Shown: positions 42,890 through 52,339 of the stretch, one piece after another | How positions within the stretch are numbered: the stretch's first letter is position 1 | Layout of the letters: each line of letters begins with the position of its first letter | Source: Pseudolabrys sp. | GTDB taxonomy: Bacteria > Pseudomonadota > Alphaproteobacteria > Rhizobiales > Xanthobacteraceae | Assembly (NCBI GenBank): GCA_029980465.1 | Contig: JARYIJ010000001.1 | Span: forward strand, 2,801,501-2,865,500 | Length of the DNA stretch: 64,000 nucleotides | Reading direction: 5' to 3' | Program-made: the position numbers and the translations under genes | The notes under the pieces: model-generated | Seen by the model: only the letters and a program-made list of their open reading frames with translations | Told to the model about the DNA's origin: nothing | Databases searched by the model: none

Positions 42890-43738
42890 ATGACACGCAC
42901 GCTCTCCGCGCTCATCGTTGCTGCCGCGCTCGCAGTCCCGACGGTTGCCGCCGCTCAAGAACAGCAGATGACGCCGCCGCGGCAGAACTGGTCGTTCTCC
43001 GGCCCGTTCGGCACCTACGATCAGGCGCAACTCCAGCGCGGCTTCAAGATCTACAAGGAAGTCTGCTCGAACTGTCACTCGATGGAATTGCTGTCGTTCC
43101 GCAATCTTGCGGAGCCGGGCGGCCCCGGCTTCACGGAGGCGCAGGTCAAGGCGCTGGCGGCCGAATACAAGATTCAGGATCTCGACGACAAAGGACAGCC
43201 GACGGAGCGGCCGGGCCGCCCGGCCGATCACTTCCCGTCGCCGTTCCCGAATGCGGCCGCCGCTGCCGCCGCCAACGGCGTCGCGCCTCCCGACATGTCG
43301 ACGCTCGCCAAGGCCCGCACCTATACGCGCGGCTTCCCGTGGTTCATCTTCGATATCTTCACGCAATACCAGGAGCAGGGCCCCGACTACATCGTGGCGA
43401 TCCTGAACGGCTACAAGAATCCGCCGAAGGACTTCTCGCTTCCCGCGGGCGGCCACTACAACGAGTACTTCCCGGGCCACAACATCGCGATGCCGCAGCC
43501 GTTACAGGACGGCCAGGTGACGTTCGACGATGGCGCGCCGAATTCGCTGCATGAGGAGGCCAAGGACGTCGCTGCCTTCCTGATGTGGGCGTCCGAGCCG
43601 CATCTCGTCCAGCGCAAGCGCATCGGCTTCCAGGTCATGATCTTCCTGATCGTGCTGTCGGGCCTACTGTACTTCACGAAGAAGAAGGTCTGGAAAGCGG
43701 TCGAGCTGCATCCAGAGAAACTTGAGCAAAAGGCGTAA
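42890..43738 (+). CDS. petC: Cytochrome c1 of complex III
   Basis: A 282-residue protein with a cleavable signal peptide (MTRTLSALIVAAALAVPTVA, AAQ), the heme c motif CSNCH at residues 59-63 in EVCSNCHSMELLSF, and the axial Met in GHNIAMPQP. A C-terminal anchor follows (VMIFLIVLSGLLYFTKKKVW). A GGGAAGGGAAC site precedes the ATG, 17 bp after petB. Completes the bc1 operon, followed by a strong terminator. Confidence 0.97.
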   Translation: MTRTLSALIVAAALAVPTVAAAQEQQMTPPRQNWSFSGPFGTYDQAQLQRGFKIYKEVCSNCHSMELLSFRNLAEPGGPGFTEAQVKALAAEYKIQDLDDKGQPTERPGRPADHFPSPFPNAAAAAAANGVAPPDMSTLAKARTYTRGFPWFIFDIFTQYQEQGPDYIVAILNGYKNPPKDFSLPAGGHYNEYFPGHNIAMPQPLQDGQVTFDDGAPNSLHEEAKDVAAFLMWASEPHLVQRKRIGFQVMIFLIVLSGLLYFTKKKVWKAVELHPEKLEQKA

Positions 43739-43746
43739 ATAGAACG

Positions 43747-43775
43747 AGGGCCCCGGTTCGGGGCCCTTTGTTTTT
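43747..43775 (+). terminator. Rho-independent terminator of petABC
   Basis: AGGGCCCCG, loop GTT, CGGGGCCCT, a 9-bp stem, then TTGTTTTT. It begins 8 bp after the petC stop. Confidence 0.9.
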
Positions 43776-43871
43776 GCGAGCCTCTGGACGCACGACCTGC
43801 ACGATTTTTCCGGTTTGCGGCATCGTCTGCTTTCGCGGATGATACCGCATGAAACGGGGCTGGGCCGGCGC

Positions 43872-44741
43872 ATGACCAAAGCGGTGCTGGGAGTAATCGG
43901 AGGCTCGGGCATTTACGACTTGCCCGGCCTGTCGAACGCGCGCGAGCAGCGCATCCAGAGCCCGTGGGGCGAACCGTCCGGCCCGGTCGTGACAGGCGAC
44001 ATCGGTGGCCTGCCGCTGGTGTTCCTGTCCCGGCATGACAAGGGCCACCGGCTGTCGCCCTCCGACATCAACTACCGCGCCAATATCGACGTCCTCAAGC
44101 GTGCCGGGGTCACCGATCTGGTCTCGTTGTCCGCCTGCGGCTCGTTCAAGGAAGAACTTCCGCCCGGCGCCTTCGTGCTGGTCGATCAGTTCGTCGATCG
44201 CACCCACAGGCGCGACAGCTCATTCTTCGGCCAGGGTCTGGTGGCGCACGTCTCGATGGCCAATCCGGTCGCGCCGTTGCTGCGCAAGCGGCTCGGCGAG
44301 GCGGCTCTCGCCGAAGGCATCGCCGCGAATTGGGGCGGGACGTATGTGTGCATCGAAGGGCCGCAGTTTTCGACGTATGCCGAGAGCATGACCTACAAGG
44401 AACTCGGCTATTCGGTCATCGGCATGACCAACATGCCGGAGGCGAAGCTCGCCCGCGAGGCCGAGATTTGTTACGCGACCGTCGCGATGGTGACGGATTT
44501 TGACTGCTGGCACGAGACGCACGGCGCGGTCACCGTGCAGCAGGTCGTCGAAGTGCTCACCGGCAATGTCGAGAAGGCCAAGCGGCTGGTGGCGCGGCTC
44601 GCCGCCGATTTCCCGCGCGAACACGAGCCGTGTCCGATCGGCTCCGACCGCGCGCTCGACGCGGCGCTGATCACCGCGCGCGACGTGCGCGACCCCGCGC
44701 TGATCCGCAAGCTCGACGCGGTCGCCGGCCGGGTCCTGTAA
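43872..44741 (+). CDS. mtnP: S-methyl-5'-thioadenosine phosphorylase
   Basis: A 289-residue nucleoside phosphorylase that splits methylthioadenosine to adenine and methylthioribose-1-phosphate. Blocks: [37 protein letters not shown] (phosphate site), [38 protein letters not shown] and VTDFDCWHE (base site). The ATG at 43872 is preferred. apt follows 37 bp later and salvages the adenine released, so the pair works as a purine salvage unit. Confidence 0.95.
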   Translation: MTKAVLGVIGGSGIYDLPGLSNAREQRIQSPWGEPSGPVVTGDIGGLPLVFLSRHDKGHRLSPSDINYRANIDVLKRAGVTDLVSLSACGSFKEELPPGAFVLVDQFVDRTHRRDSSFFGQGLVAHVSMANPVAPLLRKRLGEAALAEGIAANWGGTYVCIEGPQFSTYAESMTYKELGYSVIGMTNMPEAKLAREAEICYATVAMVTDFDCWHETHGAVTVQQVVEVLTGNVEKAKRLVARLAADFPREHEPCPIGSDRALDAALITARDVRDPALIRKLDAVAGRVL

Positions 44742-44778
44742 GCCGTCAATTCTGTTCTGTGACCGATGGGCAGTCCGA

Positions 44779-45324
44779 ATGGCTCTGATTTCCGACACTG
44801 ATCTACGCGCCGCGATCCGTTCGATCCCGGATTACCCGAAGCCCGGAATCGTCTTTCGCGACATCACCACGCTGTTAGGGAATGCGCGCGCGTTTCGCCG
44901 CACCGTCGACGAACTGGTGCAGCCCTGGGCCGGGATGAAGATCGACAAGGTGGCGGGCATCGAGGCGCGCGGCTTTATCCTCGGCGGCGCGGTGGCGCAT
45001 CAGGTGTCTGCCGGCTTCGTGCCGATCCGCAAGAAGGGTAAGCTGCCGCACGCGACCGTGCGGATCGCCTATTCGCTTGAATACGGCCTCGACGAAATGG
45101 AGATGCATGAGGACGCTGTCTCGAAGGGCGAACGGGTTGTGCTGGTCGATGACCTGATCGCGACCGGTGGCACCGCGGAAGGCGCGGTGAAGCTTCTTCG
45201 CCAGCTTGGCGCGGAGGTGCTGGCGGCCTGCTTTGTCATCGATCTTCCCGATCTCGGCGGTGCCGACAAGCTGCGCAGGCTCGACGTGCCGGTGCGCACG
45301 CTTATCTCATTCGAAGGCCATTAG
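44779..45324 (+). CDS. apt: Adenine phosphoribosyltransferase
   Basis: A 181-residue type I phosphoribosyltransferase making AMP from adenine and PRPP. PRPP loop: [21 protein letters not shown]-terminal [20 protein letters not shown] and [14 protein letters not shown] are typical APT. Likely co-transcribed with mtnP. Its stop overlaps by 4 bp the stop of the convergent M48 gene. Confidence 0.96.
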   Translation: MALISDTDLRAAIRSIPDYPKPGIVFRDITTLLGNARAFRRTVDELVQPWAGMKIDKVAGIEARGFILGGAVAHQVSAGFVPIRKKGKLPHATVRIAYSLEYGLDEMEMHEDAVSKGERVVLVDDLIATGGTAEGAVKLLRQLGAEVLAACFVIDLPDLGGADKLRRLDVPVRTLISFEGH

Positions 45325-46490
45325 CGCCGCGGGCCCCACGGGCCGGGTGGTGCTCCAGGCGTGGGCCCCCATGGGCCCTGGGCGGGTGGCTGCTCCGGCT
45401 GGGGCTCGCCCCACGGTCCTTGAGCGGGATTTTGCGAGGGCGGAAGCTGCTCCGGTTGATCGTCGCCGCTCCACGGCCCATCCGGCGGATAGTCGTCATG
45501 CGGCGGTTCGATGGCCAGTGGTCCCGGATCGTGGCCGCCTGCGAACTTGACCAGCGCCGCCACCCGGTCGTCGACCGGCGGATGCGTGTCGAAAATGTTG
45601 GAGAAACCCGAACGAGGGTTCTCGATGCACATCTCCATCACCGCGGAATTGGCGTCGGGGATGTCGCCGCGTCCCTCGATCTTGCGCAGCGCGGAAATCA
45701 TGGCGTCGGGGTTCTTGGTGAGCTCGACCGAGCCGGCGTCGGCGAGATATTCGCGTTGCCGCGACAACGCGAAGCGGATCACGACCGACAGGAACCAGGC
45801 CACCGCAATCAAGGCGATGCCGATGATGATCGCCACGCCGGCCCCGCCGCCGCCGCGCTCGTCGTCGCGGCGCCGGCCGCCCCAGATCATGTTCTGGAAG
45901 AAGATGCGGAAGATCATCTCGCCGAAGAATGAAATGACGCCGGCGATCACGACTGCGATCACCATCATCCGCACGTCGCCGTTGCGGATATGCGTCAACT
46001 CGTGGCCGAGCACGGCCTCGATCTCGTCACGATCCAGAGCCTCGACGAGGCCGCGCGTCACCGTGATGGAATACTGCTTGTCGTTGAGGCCGGTAGCGAA
46101 AGCATTGAGGCCGGGCTCTTCCGAGATTTTCAACTTCGGCATCGTGATGCCGCGCGAGATGCAGAGATTTTCGAGAAGGTTGTAGAGCTCCGGGGCGTCT
46201 TGCCGGCTGAGCGACGAGGAATCCGTCATCGAATCGATCATCGACTGGTGAAAGTGCCAGGCGATGAAGACCCACGCGATCGCGCCGAGCGTCGCCCACG
46301 GAAACGCGATCACGAAATCGTAGCGTGCCGCCGCCAGAAGGTAGGGCAGCGGCGCGTTGCGCGTCAGGCCTTCCGCGACCAGCGCGCCTGCAAACACCAT
46401 CACGTAAACAAGCGCGAACAGGCCGACCAGCAACGCGATCGACCGGCGCCTGTTGGACTGGATATGCGTGTAGAGACCGAAGGCGGCCAT
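45321..46490 (-). CDS. M48 family membrane zinc metalloprotease with Pro/Gly-rich tail
   Basis: A 389-residue HtpX-like integral membrane protease. Two N-terminal helices (about 18-40 and 60-80), zinc motif HELTH at 163-167, two further helices ([40 protein letters not shown]) and the third ligand in [13 protein letters not shown]. It digests damaged membrane proteins. The last 60 residues are low-complexity with [18 protein letters not shown] repeats, absent from classic HtpX. lemA lies upstream in the same direction; LemA-M48 pairs are common. Confidence 0.9.
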   Translation of the reverse strand: MAAFGLYTHIQSNRRRSIALLVGLFALVYVMVFAGALVAEGLTRNAPLPYLLAAARYDFVIAFPWATLGAIAWVFIAWHFHQSMIDSMTDSSSLSRQDAPELYNLLENLCISRGITMPKLKISEEPGLNAFATGLNDKQYSITVTRGLVEALDRDEIEAVLGHELTHIRNGDVRMMVIAVVIAGVISFFGEMIFRIFFQNMIWGGRRRDDERGGGGAGVAIIIGIALIAVAWFLSVVIRFALSRQREYLADAGSVELTKNPDAMISALRKIEGRGDIPDANSAVMEMCIENPRSGFSNIFDTHPPVDDRVAALVKFAGGHDPGPLAIEPPHDDYPPDGPWSGDDQPEQLPPSQNPAQGPWGEPQPEQPPAQGPWGPTPGAPPGPWGPRR

Positions 46491-46496
46491 CGTTCA

Positions 46497-46612
46497 TTCC
46501 CGTCATTCCGGGGCGCGAACGTAGCGAGCGAACCCGGAATCCATATTCCAGAGGCAGGGGTTATGGATTTCGGGTCCGCGCCTGCGGCGCGTCCCGGAAT
46601 GACAATCCTGCA
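46497..46612. repeat. REP-type repeat between lemA and the M48 gene
   Basis: CGTCATTCCGGGGCGCG at the left and CGCGTCCCGGAATGACAATC-like sequence at the right are inverted; inside are AACCCGGAATCCATA and TATGGATTTCGGGT, again inverted. It fills almost the whole intercistronic space and probably forms a long hairpin in the lemA-M48 mRNA. Confidence 0.7.
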
Positions 46613-46614
46613 AG

Positions 46615-47178
46615 CTAGAATTTCACGCTCGGCGCCTGATCGAGCTGCGCGCGCGTCTCGCCCAGATCGAAGAACTGCTGCGGATGGAAGCCGAAGGCCG
46701 AGGCGAACAGGGCCGCCGGGAATTGCTGGATGCCGGTATTGTATTCCTGAACCGCATTGTTGAAGAATCGGCGCGCAGCCGCGAGCTTGTTCTCGATATC
46801 GGTCAGTTGCGCCTGAAGCTGCTGGAAGTTCTCGTTAGCCTTGAGGTTCGGATAGGCTTCCGACAACGCGAACAATTGCCGCAACGCGCCGGACAGGACG
46901 TTCTCGGCTGCGACCTTCTGCTCAACGCCGGGGGCGGCAATGGCTGCATTGCGCGCCTGCACCACGGCTTCGAGAGTTCCGCGCTCGTGCGCGGCATAGC
47001 CTTTCACGGTCTCGACCAGGTTCGGGATGAGGTCGTGGCGCTGCTTAAGCTGCACATCGATATCGGCGAACGACTGATTGACACGCTGCCGCATGGCGAC
47101 AAGGCCATTGTAGATCGTGATTGCCCAAAGAACGATCACGATGATGACGCCGAGAACGATCCAGCCGGTGGTGGACAT
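46615..47178 (-). CDS. lemA: LemA family protein
   Basis: A 187-residue protein with one N-terminal helix (GWIVLGVIIVIVLWAITIYN) and the helical LemA domain (YNGLVAMRQRVNQSFADIDV, QLKQRHDLIPNLVETVKGY, FNNAVQEYNTGIQQFP). Function is not settled; it is often next to M48 or TPM-domain genes. The ATG at 47178 has GGGAGC upstream. Confidence 0.94.
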   Translation of the reverse strand: MSTTGWIVLGVIIVIVLWAITIYNGLVAMRQRVNQSFADIDVQLKQRHDLIPNLVETVKGYAAHERGTLEAVVQARNAAIAAPGVEQKVAAENVLSGALRQLFALSEAYPNLKANENFQQLQAQLTDIENKLAAARRFFNNAVQEYNTGIQQFPAALFASAFGFHPQQFFDLGETRAQLDQAPSVKF

Positions 47179-47300
47179 TGAACGTGCTCCCTGGTCCGCT
47201 GTGGACCTGCAGGCTACCTGAGATGGGGTTCCCATGGCAGACGGCAAGGGCGGGACGACGGCGGGTTTTCCCCGCCCGGGAGCCAGTCAGGACCCTGCAG

Positions 47301-47334
47301 AAAAAAGAAAACCCCAAGCCGAAGCTCGGGGTTT
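47301..47334 (-). terminator. Rho-independent terminator downstream of smc
   Basis: On the minus strand AAACCCC ... GGGGTTT arms (with AGC/GCT inside, loop TTCG) are followed by TTTTCTTTTTT. It lies 110 bp after the smc stop and before lemA, so lemA has its own transcript. Confidence 0.85.
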
Positions 47335-47443
47335 AGCCCTTGGCGGATTGGGGGGATGGTGGGGGACCGCCGAGGTGCTCGCACTGATAACGGCGTCCCC
47401 GGCTTTCCGTTCCCGGATGTCTTAAAAAAGTTTACGGTCTGCC

Positions 47444-50400
47444 TCAGCCCGCCTCGCGGAACCGCACGGCAGCCTCGAGGTCGACCGAGACAAGCTGCGA
47501 GACGCCGCGCTCGGCCATCGTTACCCCGTAGAGCCTGTTCATCCGCGCCATCGTAATCGGGTTATGGGTGATAATCACGAAGCGGGTCTCGGTCGATTTC
47601 GTCATGTCGTGCAGCAGGTCACAGAACCGTTCGACGTTATGGTCGTCGAGCGGCGCGTCCACCTCGTCCAGCACGCAGATCGGGGCCGGATTGGTGAGGA
47701 ATACCGCAAAGATCAGCGCCAGCGCCGTCAGGGCCTGCTCGCCGCCCGACAGCAGCGACAGCGTCGACGGCTTCTTGCCCGGCGGCTTGGCGAAGATTTC
47801 GAGGCCAGCCTCGAGCGGATCGTCGCTTTCGATCAGCTGCAACTCGGCGGCCCCGCCGCCGAACAGCTTGGTGAACAGCTCCTGGAAGTGCTGGTTGACC
47901 GTCGCAAAGGACGCCAGCAGCCGCTCCCGGGCTTCCCTGTTCAGGCTGAGAATGCCTTGCCGCAGCTTCTGAATCGCCTGGATCAGGTCGTCGCGCTCGG
48001 CGGTGAGCTTGCCATGCTGCTCCTCGACCTCGCGCAATTCCTCTTCGGCCCGCAGGTTGACGGCGCCGAGCCGCTCGCGCTCGCGGCGCAGCCGCTCCAG
48101 CGTCGCCTCGATGTCGGCAAGCTCGGGCAGGGCCGTGCCGGGCTTGAGTTCGGCAAGCTCGAGCAGGCCTGATGGCCCGATCTCGAGCACGTCGTGAATC
48201 TCGCGGCCGACATCGGCAAGCCGCCGTTTGGCGGCCTCGAACCGCTCTTCCGAGCGCGCGAGTTCCTCGCGGGCGGCGCTGGCGGCTTCCAGCGCTGCGC
48301 GCTGCTCGCGGTCGGCCTCGGCGAGCGCGGTCTCGCCGGCGGCAAGCCGGTCCGCTTCGGCGCGCCGCGCTGCCTCCGCTGTCTGGATTTCGCTGATCAG
48401 CGCGTTGCACTTTTCCGCGAACTGTTGCGGCGCATTTTCGAGCGCAGCGCGCTCGCGGCGGGCTTCTTCGGTGCGCTGTTCGAGCGTCGCGATCTGGGTT
48501 TTGGCGCTGCCGAGCCGGTCGTTCCAGCCGGCCGTCTCCGTCGCGATCGACTTGAGACGGCGGTCGGCCAGCTCGGCCTCGCGGGCGATAGCCTGCTGCT
48601 CGGCGCGAATCTCGGCGAGATGAGCGCGCTTGCCGCCGATCTCGTCGCGCACCCGAGCGAGGCGTTCTTCGGTGGCCGCGGCGGGAGGAAGGGCGGCGAG
48701 GGCGGTTTCGGCTTCTGACCTGGCAGCAGTCGCTTCATCGAGATTGGTCGTGAGGCGCGTCCGTGCTTCGGCGAGTGCCGACAGCCGTGCCGTCTGCCGG
48801 TTCAGCTCGCGCTCGCGTGTGCGGGTCTCGCTCTCGTTTGCGGCGGCGGCCTCGAATGCGCCTTGCGCATCGGCCAGCGCTTTGCGGCGCTCCTCGACAT
48901 CCGCGTGAGCGGACGGCAGTTCGCTTTCGATCTCCGACAGGCGGCTGCGCTGCGCGAGGCGCCGGGCTGCGCCGGTCGGCGCATGGGCCGCGGCGACAAA
49001 GCCATCCCAACGCCACAGGTCGCCGTCACGCGACACGAGCCGCTGACCGGGCTTCAACGATGAGGCCAGGCGGGCTCCGGCGTCCTTGTCGACGACGCCG
49101 ATCTGCGCTAGGCGGCGCGCCAGCGCCGCGGGCGCCTGAACGTGGGCGGCGAGCGGTGTCACCCCACCCGGAAGTGCCGGGTCGGAGCCGTCGGTCGGGA
49201 CTTCGCTCCAGCGCATCGGCGCCGAAGGATCGACCGGCGCGTCGAGATCGTCGCCCAGCGCGGCACCGAGCGCCTTCTCGAAACCCTTCTCGACCGAGAT
49301 ATGGTCAATCACCGGAGGCCACAGATTGCGGGTCTCGACCGCCAGCACCTTCGACAGGGTCTTGGCCTCGGTTTCGAGACGCTGCGTACGGCGTTCCGCT
49401 TCGGCGACCGCCGTGCGCGCGGTTTCGACCTGTTCGCGCGCAGCGACATGGGCGGCTTCGGCTGCAACTGCGGCCGCCTCGGCTTCGGCCAGCGCCGCCT
49501 GCGCGTTGACAAGCGCGGCATCGATCGGGCCGGTCTCGGCGCCGCGGATCGATGCCAACTCCTGTTCGATCGATGCGATCTCGCTTTGCAGCTTCGTCGC
49601 GCGATCGCCGTAATTGCGCGCGGCGTTTTCGTATTGTGTCCGCTTGGCCGTCAGCTCGGCGAGCTCGGCGGTGAGCTCAGCAAAGACCTTCTCGATGGCC
49701 GACAGCGCCGTGTCGGCCTCGGCGACGCGTTCGTCGACGCCAGTGCGGCGGGCGGCGCTTTCCTGCGCCTCGCGCCGGATGGTTTCTTCTTCGCTTGCGA
49801 TCCGGGCGAGGGCTTCCTCCGCATCCGCGATGAGCCGCTTCTCGCGGTCGGCATCCGCAGCCAACTGGACGAGCCGCGTTTCGAGCTCGCCGATGCGGTC
49901 GCGGGCGCGCGCCTCTTCGCGTTCCAGCTCCTGCTGGGCGAGATTGAGGCGATGCAGTGCCGCTGCTGCTTTTGCTTCTGCTTCACGCAGCGCCGGCAGC
50001 CCGGCCGCAATGTTAGCCTGCCGGGTCGAAGCCTTGGTCTGCGCGCCGGTGCGCTCGGCGACGAGGCCGATCGCGGCGTTTTTGGTGGCCTCGGATTCGG
50101 CAACCTCGGCTTCGGCGCCGATGAAGCGGACGTGGAACAACGTCGCTTCGGTCTTGCGGACCTGTGCTGATACGGTGCGATAGCGGATGGCTTGGCGGGC
50201 CTGCTTCTTGAGGCCTTCGATCTGGCCGGAGAGCTGGCCGATCACATCCTCGACGCGTTGCAGGTTCGATTCAGCGGCCTTGAGGCGCAGTTCGGCCTCG
50301 TGGCGGCGCGCATGCAGGCCGGCGATTCCTGCCGCTTCCTCGAGCACGCGACGGCGCTGTTCGGGCTTGGCCTGGATGATTTCGCCGATACGGCCCTGGT

Positions 50401-50833
50401 GGACCATCGCGGGTGAGCGCGAGCCGGTGGAGGCATCGGCGAACAAAATCTGGATATCGCGGGCGCGCACCTCGCGGCCGTTGATACGATAGGCGGACCC
50501 GGCCTCGCGCTCGATGCGGCGCGCGATCTCGAGCTTGTCCTCGTCGTTATAGGCTGCCGGCGCCGTGCGATCGGCGTTGTCGATCGACATCGCCACTTCG
50601 GCGGTATTGCGCGCCGGGCGGTTGTTGGTGCCGGAAAAGATCACGTCGTCCATGCTCGACGCGCGCATCGACTTGTAGGACGACTCGCCCATCACCCAGC
50701 GCAGCGCTTCGACCAGGTTCGACTTGCCGCAGCCGTTGGGGCCGACCACGCCGGTAAGGCCCGGCTCGATCAGGAAGTCGGTAGGTTCGACGAACGATTT
50801 GAATCCGAGCAAACGCAGCTTGGTAAGTTTCAT
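47444..50833 (-). CDS. smc: Chromosome segregation ATPase SMC
   Basis: A 1129-residue SMC. N-terminal head with LRLLGFKSF and Walker A GPNGCGKSN (about 33-41); two long coiled-coil arms rich in Ala, Glu and Arg; hinge at about residues 500-640; C-terminal head with signature LLSGGEQALTALAL and Walker B ICVLDEVDAPLDD. With ScpA/ScpB it compacts and separates origins. The hinge is preceded and followed by heptad-rich Ala/Glu coils as in other alphaproteobacteria. It lies downstream of the DsbA-like gene. Confidence 0.97.
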   Translation of the reverse strand: MKLTKLRLLGFKSFVEPTDFLIEPGLTGVVGPNGCGKSNLVEALRWVMGESSYKSMRASSMDDVIFSGTNNRPARNTAEVAMSIDNADRTAPAAYNDEDKLEIARRIEREAGSAYRINGREVRARDIQILFADASTGSRSPAMVHQGRIGEIIQAKPEQRRRVLEEAAGIAGLHARRHEAELRLKAAESNLQRVEDVIGQLSGQIEGLKKQARQAIRYRTVSAQVRKTEATLFHVRFIGAEAEVAESEATKNAAIGLVAERTGAQTKASTRQANIAAGLPALREAEAKAAAALHRLNLAQQELEREEARARDRIGELETRLVQLAADADREKRLIADAEEALARIASEEETIRREAQESAARRTGVDERVAEADTALSAIEKVFAELTAELAELTAKRTQYENAARNYGDRATKLQSEIASIEQELASIRGAETGPIDAALVNAQAALAEAEAAAVAAEAAHVAAREQVETARTAVAEAERRTQRLETEAKTLSKVLAVETRNLWPPVIDHISVEKGFEKALGAALGDDLDAPVDPSAPMRWSEVPTDGSDPALPGGVTPLAAHVQAPAALARRLAQIGVVDKDAGARLASSLKPGQRLVSRDGDLWRWDGFVAAAHAPTGAARRLAQRSRLSEIESELPSAHADVEERRKALADAQGAFEAAAANESETRTRERELNRQTARLSALAEARTRLTTNLDEATAARSEAETALAALPPAAATEERLARVRDEIGGKRAHLAEIRAEQQAIAREAELADRRLKSIATETAGWNDRLGSAKTQIATLEQRTEEARRERAALENAPQQFAEKCNALISEIQTAEAARRAEADRLAAGETALAEADREQRAALEAASAAREELARSEERFEAAKRRLADVGREIHDVLEIGPSGLLELAELKPGTALPELADIEATLERLRRERERLGAVNLRAEEELREVEEQHGKLTAERDDLIQAIQKLRQGILSLNREARERLLASFATVNQHFQELFTKLFGGGAAELQLIESDDPLEAGLEIFAKPPGKKPSTLSLLSGGEQALTALALIFAVFLTNPAPICVLDEVDAPLDDHNVERFCDLLHDMTKSTETRFVIITHNPITMARMNRLYGVTMAERGVSQLVSVDLEAAVRFREAG

Positions 50834-51062
50834 GCCGCGAACTTTTTTGCGCGCGTGATCGCGCCTTGGATGTGCATGGAGTCGTTACATGCGCCCGATT
50901 TTCGCAGCGGACGCTTCCAGTTAGTCGTGACGGGCCGGAGAATGAATCGCCACGCCGCTGGGGGCAACAGGGCGCGGCGCGTTGTCCAGCCATTTCGCCA
51001 GCGCCGCCATCGATTTATCGGCGGCGCCGGTTCCGCCCGAATTGGTTTGAGGCAAAAAGTCG

Positions 51063-51731
51063 TTATTTTGCCTTGAGATACGGCTCGATCAGCTTGGCCA
51101 TGTCGTCGATCGAGATATCGCCGGAGTGCTTGTCGCCATTGATGAAAAACGTCGGCGTGGCGTTGACGCCGAGCTTCTCGGCGGCCGTCTTGCGGATGTC
51201 TTCGATCTTGTCGAGCATCGACTGATTCGCGAGGCAGGCGTTGAAATCCTTCTCGCCCAGCCCGGCCTGCTTGGAGATTTTCAGCAACGGTCCGAGCGGC
51301 TTGTCGACGAAAGCCCAGTTGGCCTGATCGGCGAACAATGTATCGACCATCGCATAGTATTTCGTCACGTCGTCCTTGGACGCGCAACGCGCCAGCATGA
51401 AGCCGGCGGCGGCGAGCGGATCGAGCGGGAACTCGCGCAGCATGTAGCGGACCTTGCCGGTGTCGATATAGCGTTTCTTGAGTTCCGGCATCGTCGTCGT
51501 CGAGAAGTGCGCGCAGTGGCTGCACGTCATCGACGCGTATTCGATGATCGTCACCGGCGCCTTGGCGTCACCGAGGACCATCTCGCCGAGCGGGTCTGGC
51601 TTCGACAGCACCGCTTCATCCGCCTTCTGGGCAAAGGCGGGGCCGGCGCCGAGCAGCGGGCTGCCGAGCAGGGCGGCTGCCAGAGCGAGTTTGGCGCTGC
51701 CTTCACAGAAATCTCGACGCGTGATCTTCAA
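51063..51731 (-). CDS. DsbA family thiol oxidoreductase
   Basis: A 222-residue secreted thioredoxin-fold protein with active site MTCSHCAHF (Cys70-Ser-His-Cys73) and cis-Pro in NATPTFFING. The N terminus ITRRDFCEGSAKLALAAALL has a twin-arginine pair; cleavage likely after AFA. I choose a TTG start at 51731 because GGGAG lies just upstream and the longer ATG form would add 27 residues before the signal. It resembles BdbD/DsbA-like thiol oxidoreductases kept beside DUF721 and mutY. Followed by a 229-bp gap, then smc. Confidence 0.9.
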   Translation of the reverse strand: MKITRRDFCEGSAKLALAAALLGSPLLGAGPAFAQKADEAVLSKPDPLGEMVLGDAKAPVTIIEYASMTCSHCAHFSTTTMPELKKRYIDTGKVRYMLREFPLDPLAAAGFMLARCASKDDVTKYYAMVDTLFADQANWAFVDKPLGPLLKISKQAGLGEKDFNACLANQSMLDKIEDIRKTAAEKLGVNATPTFFINGDKHSGDISIDDMAKLIEPYLKAK

Positions 51732-51830
51732 GTGAAACTCCCATGGTTGCCGGGCGAAAACCGGCCTCGTGGCTAACCGGAAACAAGCACGGTGGCAATT
51801 GCGGGGCCGCAAAATGCTGCTTTCGAGTTG

Positions 51831-52310
51831 TCACATTCGTTTGACCATAGCCCCTAATCGAGCCAGCGCGCCCTTGAGGTCTTCATCGGCGACGTCGCCG
51901 AGCTCGGCGGCGATCCGGGTGGTCTTCTGCGGATCGGGCGGGGCCGGCGGCGCGGGCTTCGCCGCGCGCCTGAGCGGGGCCTGACGCAGCGCGATCTGGC
52001 CGATGGCCTGCCAGCCGAAGAAGCGGTTGACGCGTTCGAGAATGACGCCGGACAGGTGCTGGATTTCGATGGCGGCGGGGCCTTCGACGCGCAGAACCAG
52101 CGTGCCGGGCGCGGGGTCCTCGTCATGAACCGCGCGGGGCCACTGGATCTTGATGGGCTCGCAATGCGCGGCGATCTCGGCCCCGGCAATATGCGCCCAG
52201 CGCGTCACCAGCTCGCTCGAGGCAAAGCCTTGCCGCGCAAAGCCTTCGTTGATGGTCTTGCGCAAAAGGTCGGCCAGCGGCCGGGGAAAACTGCCGGACG
52301 GCTTGCTCAT
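51831..52310 (-). CDS. DUF721 (DciA-like) domain protein
   Basis: A 159-residue protein with the DUF721 core RWAHIAGAEIAAHCEPIKIQW and VLRVEGPAAIEIQHLSGVILERVNRFFG. DUF721 includes DciA, which loads the replicative helicase in bacteria without DnaC. Alphaproteobacterial members have a shorter N-terminal and a Pro-rich insert as here (PAPPAPPDPQ). It is divergent from mutY by 29 bp. Confidence 0.88.
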   Translation of the reverse strand: MSKPSGSFPRPLADLLRKTINEGFARQGFASSELVTRWAHIAGAEIAAHCEPIKIQWPRAVHDEDPAPGTLVLRVEGPAAIEIQHLSGVILERVNRFFGWQAIGQIALRQAPLRRAAKPAPPAPPDPQKTTRIAAELGDVADEDLKGALARLGAMVKRM

Positions 52311-52339
52311 CGGGTGGCGCCTTGTGGCATCGTCGGGCC

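Noticed and set aside
41735..43738. 667-codon frame that could suggest a fused petB-petC product
   Set aside because: The first 385 codons are a shadow frame of petB. petC starts at its own ATG with ribosome site and signal peptide, so there is no fusion.
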